From the NCBI RefSeq assembly GCF_014651015.1, contig NZ_BMWB01000019.1:105644-169643 (forward strand): a stretch of DNA of 64,000 nt, given 5' to 3'. This stretch comes from Streptomyces xantholiticus (lineage in GTDB: Bacteria; Actinomycetota; Actinomycetes; Streptomycetales; Streptomycetaceae). The position numbers were made by a program, and so were the translations under genes. The notes under the pieces were generated by a model. The model saw only the letters and a list, made by a program, of their open reading frames with translations, was not told where the DNA came from and ran no database searches. Below are positions 51,712-60,144 of this stretch, piece by piece; the first letter of the stretch is position 1; each line of letters begins with the position of its first letter.

Positions 51712-52146
51712 ATGGCTGGAGAGCTGCGAGCCAAGGACATCATGACCAGCGGTGCACAGTGCGTGGGCGCGCATCAGTCGCTCCACGACGCGGCCAAGAT
51801 GATGCGTGACCTGGGTGTCGGGGCGCTGCCCATCTGCGGCGACAACAACAGGCTCACGGGCCTGGTCACCGACCGGGACATCGTCATCACCTGCTGCGCC
51901 GAGGGCGTGGACCCGGCGGAGGTGCAGGCGGGTTCCCTGGGCGGCGAGCTGCACTGGATCGACTCGGATGCGGACGCCTCCGAGGTCCTGGAAACCATGG
52001 AGAACAACCACATCAAGCGCCTGCCGGTGATCGACGTGAAGGGCGGCCACCGTCTGGTGGGCATGATCACCGAGGCGAACGTCGCCAAGAACCTGAGCGA
52101 CGAGCAGATCGCGGAGTTCGCGACCCGCGTGTACGCGGAGGCGTAG
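51712..52146 (+). CDS. CBS-domain pair protein
   Basis: The 144-residue protein consists of two CBS domains: MTSGAQCVGAHQSLHDAAKMMRDLGVGALPICGD...LTGLVTDRDIVI (about 10-65) and ASEVLETMENNHIKRLPVID...LVGMITEANVAK (about 85-135). Paired CBS domains bind adenine nucleotides and act as energy or redox sensors; it resembles mycobacterial hypoxic response protein 1. The ATG follows a strong AGGGAGG site. Confidence 0.93.
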   Translation: MAGELRAKDIMTSGAQCVGAHQSLHDAAKMMRDLGVGALPICGDNNRLTGLVTDRDIVITCCAEGVDPAEVQAGSLGGELHWIDSDADASEVLETMENNHIKRLPVIDVKGGHRLVGMITEANVAKNLSDEQIAEFATRVYAEA

Positions 52147-52188
52147 CAGCCCCCGCGCCCGTCCCGGACCGCGTGTGCGGCCACGGCG

Positions 52189-52932
52189 TCACCGCGCCCC
52201 CTCGCCGGGGCGCGGTGGCACCGATGCCCGTGGCTGGTTCTCGGCCGCGGCAAGGAGGATCCGGGAGAGTTCGTCGGGCTGGGAGAACATGGGCCAGTGG
52301 CCGGTGTCCATCTCGACCAGCCGCCAGTTTTCGCCGGTCAGCAGCCGGGCCACGACGTCCGTCGGTTCGGGGCCGTCGAGCAGGCACTTGATGTACGTCG
52401 CCGGAAGCTCGCCGAGCGGACGGGTCAGCACGGCCGGCTCGGTGAGGCTGGCGCCCGGGTGTGGCGTGGCGCCGCCCACGATGCGGGCGATCTGCTCGTC
52501 GGTGAGGCCCTGCCCCTCGCAGTCGGCGGTGGTCAGCGGTGCCCAGAAGCCGCCGTTGTCTGCGATCGAGGCCTTGAACCTCTCCGGACCCTGCCACCAG
52601 TTGGACGCGAACGATTCGCCGTCGGCCGGAACGTCGGAGTCGACGAAGACCACGCGCGACAGCCGGTCACCGATCCGCTCGGCGGCCTGGCCGACCGGGA
52701 TGCCCGAATAGCTGTGGCCGACCAGGACGACGTCCCGCAGGTCCAGACGCTCGACCTCGTCGACGATGGCCCGCACATGCGTCTGCTGCCCGGCGGAGGC
52801 ACCCTGCTTGTCCGCGAGACCGGAGAGCGTGACCGGGTGCGCACCGTGCCCCGCCCCCCGCAGCCGCGGCACCACGCCGTCCCACGCCCACGCTCCGAGC
52901 CAGGCGCCTGCCACGAGCACGAAATCCGTCAT
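52189..52932 (-). CDS. Alpha/beta hydrolase, esterase-like
   Basis: The 247-residue protein has an alpha/beta hydrolase fold: FVLVAGAWLGAWAWDGVVPRLRGAGH (start), nucleophile elbow VLVGHSYSGIPVG with Ser at about residue 73, acid near VVFVDSDVP and MDTGHWPMFSQP with the catalytic His. It resembles small esterases of the EstC/plant methyl-esterase-like group (GHSYSG). The substrate is unknown. It is convergent with the CBS gene. Confidence 0.88.
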   Translation of the reverse strand: MTDFVLVAGAWLGAWAWDGVVPRLRGAGHGAHPVTLSGLADKQGASAGQQTHVRAIVDEVERLDLRDVVLVGHSYSGIPVGQAAERIGDRLSRVVFVDSDVPADGESFASNWWQGPERFKASIADNGGFWAPLTTADCEGQGLTDEQIARIVGGATPHPGASLTEPAVLTRPLGELPATYIKCLLDGPEPTDVVARLLTGENWRLVEMDTGHWPMFSQPDELSRILLAAAENQPRASVPPRPGEGAR

Positions 52933-52986
52933 GGCGGCAACGTAGCGGAGGGGTCGGACAGTCGACCCGGAGACGTGATGCGAAGG

Positions 52987-53538
52987 TCAGCTTCCGCTGT
53001 TTCCGGGTGCGGTCGCCGGGAGGGCGTGGAGCCATTCGCCGACGGCGGCGAAGTCCGCTTCCGTCAGCCCGCGGCGTGCGTCGACACGGCGGAGCAGCGC
53101 CTGTCCTCGATGGTGGGCGGCGGTCCAGGCCCGGTCGACGTCGGTGATCTCGTCGTCGATCCAGACGAAGGGCCGCCCCGCTGCCCGGTCGACGAGGGTC
53201 CGGGTCTTCCAGTGCAGTCCGCCGCGTTCGTCCTGCTCCTCGGTATCGGACGGCCCCGGCCAGTCCACCAGGGGCAATGGTGGCAGGCCGAGCCGCGGTG
53301 CGACGCAATCGTTCGCGTCGTCCGTCCATGTCGTGGCCCAGACCAGTTCGCACGGCAGGGCCGCCAGGCGGGGCCCGTGCGCGGGGTCGATCCGCGACAG
53401 CAGGGGGTTCCGGCCGGACCCGCAAGGCTCGGAGCACGTCCCTTCGTGGGCCGGGTACTCCTGCGGCGTCCCGCCGAACGGGATGAGCGGTCCGTCGATG
53501 TCGAGGAAGAGCAGGGGGCGCGGCCCGGAACTGGTCAC
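52987..53538 (-). CDS. HAD-domain protein (HAD_SAK_2-like)
   Basis: The 183-residue protein has an N-terminal LLFLDIDGPLIPFGG, where the first Asp of the DxD motif would be the HAD nucleophile. A central LVWATTWTDDANDCVAPRLGLPPLP and a C-terminal PFVWIDDEITDVD supply the other acidic residues. Similar Streptomyces proteins are annotated as secreted-acid-phosphatase-like HAD proteins, but no signal peptide is present here. Phosphatase activity is plausible. Confidence 0.85.
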   Translation of the reverse strand: MTSSGPRPLLFLDIDGPLIPFGGTPQEYPAHEGTCSEPCGSGRNPLLSRIDPAHGPRLAALPCELVWATTWTDDANDCVAPRLGLPPLPLVDWPGPSDTEEQDERGGLHWKTRTLVDRAAGRPFVWIDDEITDVDRAWTAAHHRGQALLRRVDARRGLTEADFAAVGEWLHALPATAPGNSGS

Positions 53539-53559
53539 GCCTGCAGGCTAGCGGGCGTG

Positions 53560-53593
53560 GGCCCGGCCCTCCGTCGGGGACGAGGGCCGGGCC
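53560..53593. terminator. 12-bp perfect stem after the secreted-protein gene
   Basis: GGCCCGGCCCTC (53560-53571) pairs with GAGGGCCGGGCC (53582-53593), directly downstream of the leftward secreted-protein stop. Confidence 0.7.
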
Positions 53594-53603
53594 GGGACGG
53601 GTG

Positions 53604-54089
53604 TCAGAAGACGAACGGGCCCGGGTTCTGCGGTGACGTCGCCGTGCACTCGACCGTGATGCCGAAGACGACGACCGTGAGCGTCTTCGCCTCGAGGCTG
53701 TCCTGGGACGCGACGGTGCCGGCGAGCGGACCGGTGGAGACCGCACCGCCGGCCGGGATCGCCGGATTGGAGTTTCCGGTGAACGTCGCCGTGTCCGTGC
53801 CGTTCTTGGACAGCGTCAGCGTGGACTCGATGGAGTTCGCCCCGATGGGGAGGGGGGCGGTGATGGCCTGCGTGGAGACATCGACGGTCGCTGCCGTGCC
53901 GTCCTGCGTGGCCTTGAGCGTGGCCGTTCCGGAGCCGTACGAGCCGCAGTCGAACGACAACGTTGCCGTCTCCGGCGTCACCGCGTGGGCGGCGGGCGCC
54001 ATGGCGAGGGTGGTCGCGGCCAGGGCGCCGAGGACGTAGAGGGTGCTGTGCTTCAGGGTCTTCATGGGGGCTCTCATGGGGGTATTCAT
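53604..54089 (-). CDS. Small secreted protein, unknown function
   Basis: The 161-residue product has a Sec signal peptide (TLYVLGALAATTLAMAPAAHA, cleavage near residue 36). The mature beta-rich domain of about 125 residues has a Cys pair (FDCGSYGSG and VECTATS), with Thr/Ser/Gly-rich strands. The reading frame offers three ATGs in a row (54089, 54077, 54065). Only the first has a GAAGG-type site at usable distance, but MKTLKHS at 54065 looks most like a signal-peptide start. It resembles Streptomyces exported proteins without known role. Confidence 0.75.
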   Translation of the reverse strand: MNTPMRAPMKTLKHSTLYVLGALAATTLAMAPAAHAVTPETATLSFDCGSYGSGTATLKATQDGTAATVDVSTQAITAPLPIGANSIESTLTLSKNGTDTATFTGNSNPAIPAGGAVSTGPLAGTVASQDSLEAKTLTVVVFGITVECTATSPQNPGPFVF

Positions 54090-54206
54090 GGGGGGATCCG
54101 CCTTCGTGTGGGGTCACAGGCCGACGGGGGCATTGCGGCACGTGGGAGCCGGGAAGGGAAGAGCGACACGGCGAGAGCCGCCCACTACGGCCGGATCCCG
54201 TCCCCC

Positions 54207-54716
54207 TCAGAGCCCTGCCCGCGTCAGTCGGTTGGCGAGTGTGGACATCGTGTACGTACCGATGCCCATGACGACCTCCAACGCGTTCTGCGAGGTGAAG
54301 CCGTGCGCGAGAAAGGCGCGCAGTTCCGGGTCACCGACCGCGCCGGAGGTACGGAAAACATCCAGGGTGAACTGCCGTACGGCCTCGAGCCGTTCGTCGC
54401 AAAGCGCACGCTGCTCGCCCAGTGCGGCGATCAGCTCCTCGTCCGCGCCGAGCGCCCGCAGCTTGCCGGTGTGCATGGTCACGCACACATGGCACTCGTT
54501 TCGCGCGGCGACCGTCATCACGACCACCTCCCGGGCCACCGGATCGAGCGTCGTCGTCTCGAAGGCGGCGCTCAGCTTGAGGAACCCGTCCAGGAGATGG
54601 GGAGACGTGGCCAGCCTCGCGACGGCGGGCGGCAGATGACCGAGGCGCTTGACGGTCGACTCCATGGCGCGCCGGGACGCGGGCGGCGCCGATTCCAGGG
54701 TGTGCTCGGTGAACAT
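54207..54716 (-). CDS. AhpD-like carboxymuconolactone decarboxylase family protein
   Basis: The 169-residue protein has the AhpD-type redox centre: Glu74, Cys75, Cys78 and His82 in NECHVCVTMHTGKL, preceded by DPVAREVVVMTVAARN. Such proteins are alkylhydroperoxidase-like thiol enzymes. The ATG at 54716 lies only 15 bp from the start of the divergent MarR gene, so the promoters must overlap and the MarR protein very likely controls both genes. Confidence 0.88.
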   Translation of the reverse strand: MFTEHTLESAPPASRRAMESTVKRLGHLPPAVARLATSPHLLDGFLKLSAAFETTTLDPVAREVVVMTVAARNECHVCVTMHTGKLRALGADEELIAALGEQRALCDERLEAVRQFTLDVFRTSGAVGDPELRAFLAHGFTSQNALEVVMGIGTYTMSTLANRLTRAGL

Positions 54717-54731
54717 GGGGCAGCTCCTACA

Positions 54732-55283
54732 ATGGACAACATGGTTGACGAACCCGTTCCGCAAAACGTAAACCAGGTTGTCGAATCGCGCAAGGCGCTT
54801 TCCGAGCCGCCCGCCGCACCCGAACCGCCCGGATATGAGCTGCCACTGCTCCTCTTCGCCGGTTTCCGCTCGCTCATCGACAAGCTGCACGCCGAACTGG
54901 CCCGGCAGGGCCACGCCGATGTCCGCCCCGCCCACGGCTTCGCCATGCAGGCCATCGGCATGGACGGGGCCACCGCCAGCGACCTCGGCCGCCGCCTCGG
55001 CGTCTCCAAGCAGGCCGCCGGCAAGACCGCCGACCGCCTGCTCGCCCTCGGATACGCGGAACGCGCCGACGACCCCGCGGACGCCCGCCGCAAACTGATC
55101 CGCCTCACGCCGCACGGCCTGGACGCCCTGAGCCGCTCGGCCGCGATCTTCGACGCACTTCGGGCCGAGTGGGCGCAGGTGATCGGCCCCGACCGCCTGC
55201 GCGACCTGGAATCCGCCCTCCGCACGGTCACCCCCCAGGAGAGCTTCCGCCTGGACGCGGCGGGCTGGCTGGGCGGCGCGTGA
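54732..55283 (+). CDS. MarR-family regulator divergent from an AhpD-like gene
   Basis: The 183-residue protein has a MarR winged HTH (ATASDLGRRLGVSKQAAGKTADRLLALGYAERADDPADARRKLIRLT, about residues 80-126) inside helical dimer arms, with a 35-residue N-terminal tail. MarR proteins next to AhpD-like enzymes often sense peroxides or electrophiles through Cys, but this sequence contains no Cys, so a ligand-binding mode is more likely. ATG 54732 or 54741 may be the start. Confidence 0.88.
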   Translation: MDNMVDEPVPQNVNQVVESRKALSEPPAAPEPPGYELPLLLFAGFRSLIDKLHAELARQGHADVRPAHGFAMQAIGMDGATASDLGRRLGVSKQAAGKTADRLLALGYAERADDPADARRKLIRLTPHGLDALSRSAAIFDALRAEWAQVIGPDRLRDLESALRTVTPQESFRLDAAGWLGGA

Positions 55284-55374
55284 TGTCGTTCCTCCAGCGT
55301 GACCCGGTCCCTGCGCCTGTCGCGGTACCGCGCGGCTGCACGCGTGTCTGCGGCAGCCGGGCAGGAGCGCCACG

Positions 55375-55521
55375 ATGACCGCCTTGGCCGAGCGCATCCA
55401 CACCCAGCCACGGGACGGCGACCACGCGTCGGAGACGATCGGCGCCTTCAGTGCGGACGTCGACCTCACCGAGACCCCCGTCGGCCTCACCCTCACCACC
55501 GGCGACTTCCCTCACGAGTGA
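55375..55521 (+). CDS. Possible 48-residue protein
   Basis: The ORF has a good ribosome site (GGAG 8 nt before ATG) and encodes TALAERIHTQPRDGDHASETIG... ending VGLTLTTGDFPHE. It could be a small protein or the N-terminus of a deleted gene. No family is recognised and codon bias alone does not decide. Confidence 0.3.
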   Translation: MTALAERIHTQPRDGDHASETIGAFSADVDLTETPVGLTLTTGDFPHE

Positions 55522-55567
55522 CCTGGGGCCGGCCCCGCGACTGCATGACGATGTACACACAACGGTC

Positions 55568-55596
55568 TTGGCATGTTCACCCCATCTCCGTAGGGC
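55568..55596 (+). promoter_or_regulatory. Predicted promoter of the endonuclease gene
   Basis: TTGGCA (55568-55573) and TAGGGC (55591-55596) are 17 bp apart, giving a leader of about 100 nt before the endonuclease ATG at 55704. Confidence 0.45.
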
Positions 55597-55703
55597 GCTG
55601 AAATGCTTTTCGATGTCCTCATCGATCGCCACCCGCGCTGCCGGGCAGTCCTCCTGCCGATCCCCTTGGGCGCGGGTGCGCCTCAGGAGCAGGGAACCCC
55701 CAC

Positions 55704-56528
55704 ATGCCTCGACTCCGAACCCCCGCCCCCAGGGCCGCACTTCTCGCGCTCGCCGCCGGCCTGGCTCTGACCTGCGTGGCGACCACCGCACCCGCCGCCA
55801 CCTCCGAGTCCTCCGCGCCGGCGAATCGTTCCGCCACCGCCCTGGACGACACCTACTACCAGGACGCACTGGGCAAGACCGGCCCGGCGCTCAAGGACGC
55901 ACTGCACACGATCATCAGCGACCAGTCCAAACTGTCCTACTCCCAGGTCTGGGACGCCCTGAAGGACACGGACGAAGACCCGGCCAACCCCTCCAACGTC
56001 GTACTGCTCTACGCGGGTCGATCGCAGAGCAAGTCCTCCAACGGCGGGGACACGGACGACTGGAACCGCGAGCATGTCTGGGCCAAGTCCCACGGGGACT
56101 TCGGCACCGCCACCGGCCCCGGCACCGACATCCACCACCTGCGCCCGGAGGACGTGTCGGTCAACTCCGTACGCGGCAACAAGGACTTCGACAACGGGGG
56201 CAGCCCCGTCGGCGAAGCACCTCAGAACACCACCGACTCGGACTCCTTCGAGCCCCGTGACTCCGTCAAGGGCGATGTCGCCCGAATGATCTTCTACATG
56301 GCCGTGCGCTACGAGGGCGAGGACGGATTCGCCGACCTCGAGCCGAACGACCGCGTGGACAACGGCTCCCAGCCGTACATCGGCCGGCTGTCCGTACTCA
56401 AGCAATGGAACGAGCAGGACCCGCCGGACGCCTTCGAGCAGCGTCGCAACCAGGTCATATTCGACCGCTACCAGCACAACCGGAACCCGTTCATAGACCA
56501 CCCGGAGTGGGCCGAAGCCATCTGGTAG
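55704..56528 (+). CDS. Secreted endonuclease I-type nuclease
   Basis: The 274-residue product has a Sec signal peptide (RAALLALAAGLALTCVATTAPAAA, to about residue 32). The endonuclease I domain (PF04231) contains DDWNREHVWAKSHGDFG with the catalytic His (about residue 120) and TDIHHLRPEDVSVNSVRGNKDF, a metal-site block of the beta-beta-alpha-metal fold. Such enzymes degrade DNA or RNA outside the cell to supply phosphate and nucleosides. It is a single gene. Confidence 0.93.
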   Translation: MPRLRTPAPRAALLALAAGLALTCVATTAPAATSESSAPANRSATALDDTYYQDALGKTGPALKDALHTIISDQSKLSYSQVWDALKDTDEDPANPSNVVLLYAGRSQSKSSNGGDTDDWNREHVWAKSHGDFGTATGPGTDIHHLRPEDVSVNSVRGNKDFDNGGSPVGEAPQNTTDSDSFEPRDSVKGDVARMIFYMAVRYEGEDGFADLEPNDRVDNGSQPYIGRLSVLKQWNEQDPPDAFEQRRNQVIFDRYQHNRNPFIDHPEWAEAIW

Positions 56529-56629
56529 GCCGGCGTCTCCCCCTCCCGCGGCCGCGCGCCGCGGGAGGCGCACGCCGCGACCCTGATGCCCTTGCTTCGA
56601 GCGGACTCGAAGGCGTTGGCTATGGACTC

Positions 56630-57619
56630 ATGAAGTACACGCAGCTCGGACGCACGGGACTCAAGGTCAGCCGCATCGTCCTCGGGACGATGAACTTCGG
56701 GCCTCAGACCGACGAGGCCGCAAGCCACACCATCATGGACGCCGCGCTCGGCGCGGGCATCAACTTCTTCGACACCGCCAACGTCTACGGCTGGGGCGAG
56801 AACAAGGGCCGCACCGAGGAGATCATCGGTTCCTGGTTCGCCGGTGACCGGAGCCGCCGTGACAAGGTCGTCCTCGCGACCAAGGTCTACGGCAACATGG
56901 CCGGCGACGGCGACCCCTGGCCCAACCACGACCGGCTCTCCGCCCTCAACATCCGCCGCGCGGTGGACGCTTCGCTCAAGCGGCTGCAGACCGACTACAT
57001 CGACCTCTACCAGTTCCACCACATCGACCGCCGCACTCCGTTCGAGGAGATCTGGCAGGCGATCGACGTCCTCGTCCAGCAGGGCAAGATCCTCTACGCG
57101 GGCTCCTCCAACTTCCCCGGCTGGGCAATCGCCAAGGCCAACGAGACGGCCCGTCGCCTCGGCTCGTACGGCCTGGTCAGCGAGCAGTGCCTCTACAACC
57201 TCGCCGAGCGCCGCGCCGAGATGGAGGTCATCCCGGCCGCGCAGGACTACGGCCTCGGGGTCATCCCGTGGTCACCGCTGCACGGCGGCCTGCTCGGCGG
57301 AGTGATCAAGAAGGAGAACGAAGGCAAGCGCCGGGCGTCCGGCCGCTCCGCCGACGCGCTCGCCAACAGCTCCGTCCGGGAGCAGGTACAGGCGTACGAG
57401 AACCTGCTCGACAAGCACGGTCTCGCGCCGGGCGAAACGGCGCTGGCGTGGCTGCTGACGCGACCGGGGGTCACCGGCCCGATCGTCGGCCCGCGTACCG
57501 CCGACCAGCTCGCGTCCGCGCTGCGGGCGGTCGAACTGGAGCTCTCGCAGGAAGTGCTCACGGGCCTGGACGAGATCTTCCCGGGACCCGGTCCGTCACC
57601 GGAGGCCTTCGCCTGGTGA
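56630..57619 (+). CDS. Aldo/keto reductase
   Basis: The 329-residue NADPH-dependent reductase has the catalytic tetrad: Asp48 and Tyr53 in NFFDTANVYGWGENKG, Lys85 in LATKVYG and His in YQFHHID (about residue 126). The start MKYTQLGRTGLKVSRI is typical of the YajO/PdxI-like AKR group. The ATG at 56630 removes 75 unrelated codons of the open frame. The substrate is not evident. Confidence 0.94.
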   Translation: MKYTQLGRTGLKVSRIVLGTMNFGPQTDEAASHTIMDAALGAGINFFDTANVYGWGENKGRTEEIIGSWFAGDRSRRDKVVLATKVYGNMAGDGDPWPNHDRLSALNIRRAVDASLKRLQTDYIDLYQFHHIDRRTPFEEIWQAIDVLVQQGKILYAGSSNFPGWAIAKANETARRLGSYGLVSEQCLYNLAERRAEMEVIPAAQDYGLGVIPWSPLHGGLLGGVIKKENEGKRRASGRSADALANSSVREQVQAYENLLDKHGLAPGETALAWLLTRPGVTGPIVGPRTADQLASALRAVELELSQEVLTGLDEIFPGPGPSPEAFAW

Positions 57620-57649
57620 TCGCGCACGCGGCGGTGGCCGCGGCAGGCC

Positions 57650-57739
57650 CTACCGGCCGACCGCGGCCGCCACGGCGACGATCACGAACATGAGCACCAG
57701 CGCGGCGGCCATGATCTGGTTTCTGGTCTTGGGATTCAC
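57650..57739 (-). CDS. 29-residue single-pass membrane peptide
   Basis: A GTG-started ORF reads NPKTRNQIMAAALVLMFVIV and ends VGR: a basic N-terminus followed by one membrane helix. It starts 9 bp after the thpR stop on the same strand, so it may be its downstream cistron. The ribosome site is weak. Very short membrane proteins of this build are conserved in Streptomyces as far as I recall, which is the main support. Confidence 0.55.
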   Translation of the reverse strand: MNPKTRNQIMAAALVLMFVIVAVAAAVGR

Positions 57740-57748
57740 CCGACGAGG

Positions 57749-58321
57749 TTAACCCGCGCCCTCGAGCGACCAGGAACCGACCACTTCGTACCGCGGCTGC
57801 TCGCCCCGGACGCCGCCGACCGGCAGGTTGCTGCGGACGAGAGCGAGCTCGCCCACCTGCCAGGGTGTGCCCTCGAAGGCGCCGAGCGCCTCGACGTACG
57901 GACGGAGGTCGCCGCCCGCGTCGCGGGTACGGGCGATCGTGAGGTGCGCCTGGTAGCGGCGGTGCTCCTCCATGGCGACACCGGCCCGCCGGGCCGCGGC
58001 GTCCGCACGCTCGGCGAGCAGCCTCATCTGCTCGATCCCACCGGCCGCCCCGATCCACAGCGCCCGGTGCCCGAACCGCCCCCCGCGGTGCAGCCGCAAC
58101 GGGAACGACGCGGTCCGGTGCGCGGCCCGAGCCAGCCGCGCCTGCAGATCGGGAACCCGCTCGTCGTCGACCTCCCCCATGAACGCGAGCGTGAAGTGCC
58201 ACCCCGCGTGACCGGTCCACCGCAGGCTCTCGGCAGCGGGGAGCCGCTTCAAGGCGGCGACCTCGGTGGCGAGTTCGTCGGCGGCCGCAGTGGGTGGGAG
58301 GACGGCGGCGAAGAGTCTCAT
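57749..58321 (-). CDS. thpR: RNA 2',3'-cyclic phosphodiesterase (2'-5' RNA ligase family)
   Basis: The 190-residue protein belongs to the 2H phosphoesterase superfamily and carries both HxT motifs, HFTLAF (His42) and HLTIAR (near residue 128). ThpR opens 2',3'-cyclic phosphates on RNA. The ATG at 58321 gives the usual MRLFAAVLPP start; the open frame continues 14 codons upstream. Confidence 0.93.
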   Translation of the reverse strand: MRLFAAVLPPTAAADELATEVAALKRLPAAESLRWTGHAGWHFTLAFMGEVDDERVPDLQARLARAAHRTASFPLRLHRGGRFGHRALWIGAAGGIEQMRLLAERADAAARRAGVAMEEHRRYQAHLTIARTRDAGGDLRPYVEALGAFEGTPWQVGELALVRSNLPVGGVRGEQPRYEVVGSWSLEGAG

Positions 58322-58406
58322 GGAGCCCAGTGTGACGTGACTGTGGCGGGGCTCGTGGCACACGACCGCTGCGCGGAACCGTTCCCCACCGCGCGCCTCC
58401 CTGAAA

Positions 58407-58425
58407 CCGGGGGCGCCGCCCCCGG
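58407..58425. repeat. 9-bp perfect GC hairpin
   Basis: CCGGGGGCG (58407-58415) and CGCCCCCGG (58417-58425) pair around a single C. It is a palindromic terminator-like element between thpR and the interspersed repeat. Confidence 0.45.
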
Positions 58426-58435
58426 GCCACCGCGC

Positions 58436-58487
58436 CTCAATCGCCGGCGGGCTGAGTTTCGCTGCGCGAAATCAGCCGGTCGGCGAC
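58436..58487. repeat. Streptomyces interspersed intergenic hairpin, partly decayed
   Basis: The sequence CCTCAATCGCCGGCGGGCTGA followed by TTTCGCTGCGCGAAA and TCAGCC is one half of a hairpin repeat that is common between Streptomyces genes. The inner stem GGCTGA(G)TTTCGC/GCGAAATCAGCC is intact. The outer arm, normally ending GCCGGCGATTGAGG, is degraded to GCCGGTCGGCGA. Confidence 0.5.
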
Positions 58488-58630
58488 CCCGGACACCGCG
58501 CGGAGAGCAGTACCGGGGGTCCTGGGCGAAGTCCCGGTTCCGGGACGGGAGCACCACCCACGCCGCCAGGCGCAGGGGGAGGGCGGGTGGGGACAAGCCC
58601 GCCGCAGGCGCCCCCTGCCCCGCAACGCAC

Positions 58631-58672
58631 GCGGGCCCGGCCCCGCCAAGGCCCGGCGCCGGCCGGGCCCGC
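58631..58672. terminator. 12-bp perfect stem downstream of the MFS gene
   Basis: GCGGGCCCGGCC (58631-58642) pairs with GGCCGGGCCCGC (58661-58672), about 100 bp beyond the MFS stop on the minus strand. Confidence 0.5.
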
Positions 58673-58767
58673 ACAGGGCCTCAAGTCACCCGCCGGGCGC
58701 GCCCCGCGCGGAGGGGACGCGCCCGGCCCGAGCCCGGCCCGCGACAGCAGCGGCGCGCCGCCGCGCA

Positions 58768-60117
58768 CTACGCCGCCGTCACCAGCCCCTCACGGGGAAC
58801 GAACCGGACCCGCGGGTGACCCCCGTGCCACCGCACGGACAGCCGCAGGCCGCCGACCCGCGCCAGCATCACGCCCACACCCGCCGCCGCGAGCGCGGCC
58901 ACTGCGCCGCCCGCGGCGAAGCCGATGCGCGCGCCGTACGTGTCGGTGATCCAGCCGACGAGGGGCGCGCCCAGCGGGGTGCCGCCGGTGAAGACCATCA
59001 TGAACAGGCTCATCACACGGCCCCGCATCAGCGGGTCCGTCGCCATCTGGACGCTGGAGTTGGCGGTGACGTTGACCGTCAGGCCGAACATTCCGATCGG
59101 GACCATCATCGCCGCGAAGATCCAGAAGGCCGGGGCGAAGGCCGTGACGATCTCCAGCACTCCGAAGAGCACGGCCGCGCCGACCAGCAGCCGCAGCCGT
59201 GAGCTGCCGCGCCGGGCGGCCAGCAGGGCGCCGGCCAGGGAGCCGGCGGCCATCAGGGTGTTGAGCAGACCGTATGTGCCGGCGTCCCCGTGGAAGACGT
59301 CGTCGACGAACGCGGAGAGCCAGATCGGGAAGTTGAAGCCGAAGGTGCCGATGAAGCCGACGAGGACGATCGGCCAGATCAGCTCGGGCCGGCCCGCGAC
59401 GTACTTGAGGCCCTCCCGAAGCTGGCCCTTGCCACGCGGGGCGCGCTCGACCTTGTGGAGTTCCGAGGCCCGCATCATCAGCAGGCCCGCGACGGGCGCG
59501 AGGAAGGACAGGCCGTTGAGCAGGAACGCGTAGCCGCTGCCGACGGCGGTGATCAGGACACCGGCGACCGCCGGTCCGACGAGCCGCGCGGACTGGAAGT
59601 TCGCGGAGTTGAGCGAGACGGCGTTGCGCAGCTGGTCGGGGCCCACCATCTCGGCGACGAAGGACTGCCGCGCCGGGTTGTCGACGACGGTGACGAGGCC
59701 GAGCAGGAACGCCGTCAGATAGACGTGCCAGACCTGGACGTGTCCGCTGAGCGTGAGCACGGCGAGCGCCAGGCCGGTGAGGCCCATCGCGGCCTGGGTG
59801 GCGAGCAGCAGCGGCCGCTTGGGCAGCCGGTCCGCGAGCACCCCGCCGTAGAGGCCGAAGAGAAGCATGGGGAGGAACTGCAGCGCGATGGTGATGCCGA
59901 CGGCGGACGCGGATCCGGTCAGGCTGAGCACCAGCCAGTCCTGGGCGATGCGCTGCATCCAGGTGCCGGTGTTGGAGACGACCTGTCCCGTCGCGAAGAG
60001 CCGGTAGTTGCGGATCCCCAGCGAGCTGAACATGGACTGCTTGCGGGCAGGTCGGGCGGACAGGGTGTCGGGGTCGTTCGGTGCGGGGGCGGAGTCTGCT
60101 CCGGATCCCGTACTCAA
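58768..60117 (-). CDS. MFS exporter, EntS/MFS_3-like
   Basis: The 449-residue protein has twelve predicted membrane segments. The N-terminal half shows IRNYRLFATGQVVSNTGTWMQRIAQDWLVLSLTGSA (about residues 34-68) and LADRLPKRPLLLATQ, hallmarks of the enterobactin-exporter-like MFS_3 group. It probably exports a drug or siderophore-like compound. The start is a TTG at 60117. It lies 27 bp after the MarR gene on the same strand, so the pair is a MarR-controlled efflux operon. Confidence 0.92.
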   Translation of the reverse strand: MSTGSGADSAPAPNDPDTLSARPARKQSMFSSLGIRNYRLFATGQVVSNTGTWMQRIAQDWLVLSLTGSASAVGITIALQFLPMLLFGLYGGVLADRLPKRPLLLATQAAMGLTGLALAVLTLSGHVQVWHVYLTAFLLGLVTVVDNPARQSFVAEMVGPDQLRNAVSLNSANFQSARLVGPAVAGVLITAVGSGYAFLLNGLSFLAPVAGLLMMRASELHKVERAPRGKGQLREGLKYVAGRPELIWPIVLVGFIGTFGFNFPIWLSAFVDDVFHGDAGTYGLLNTLMAAGSLAGALLAARRGSSRLRLLVGAAVLFGVLEIVTAFAPAFWIFAAMMVPIGMFGLTVNVTANSSVQMATDPLMRGRVMSLFMMVFTGGTPLGAPLVGWITDTYGARIGFAAGGAVAALAAAGVGVMLARVGGLRLSVRWHGGHPRVRFVPREGLVTAA

Positions 60118-60144
60118 AGGGGTTCGCCTCCTCGGCGTCGGCGG

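Larger units (their letters stand above)
55284..55703. other. 420-bp intergenic region with one weak small ORF and a promoter
   Basis: The region holds a possible 48-codon ORF (55375-55521) and the predicted promoter of the endonuclease gene (55568-55596). The minus-strand open frames across it are shadows. No large repeat was seen. Confidence 0.5.
58322..58767. other. 446-bp GC-rich spacer with several hairpins, no gene
   Basis: The region contains the start side of thpR and the 3' side of the MFS gene. A copy of the Streptomyces interspersed hairpin (CTCAATCGCCGGCGGGCTGA...) lies at about 58436-58487, with arms 58450-58462 and 58466-58477. The open frames across it have no ribosome sites. 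Confidence 0.5.
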
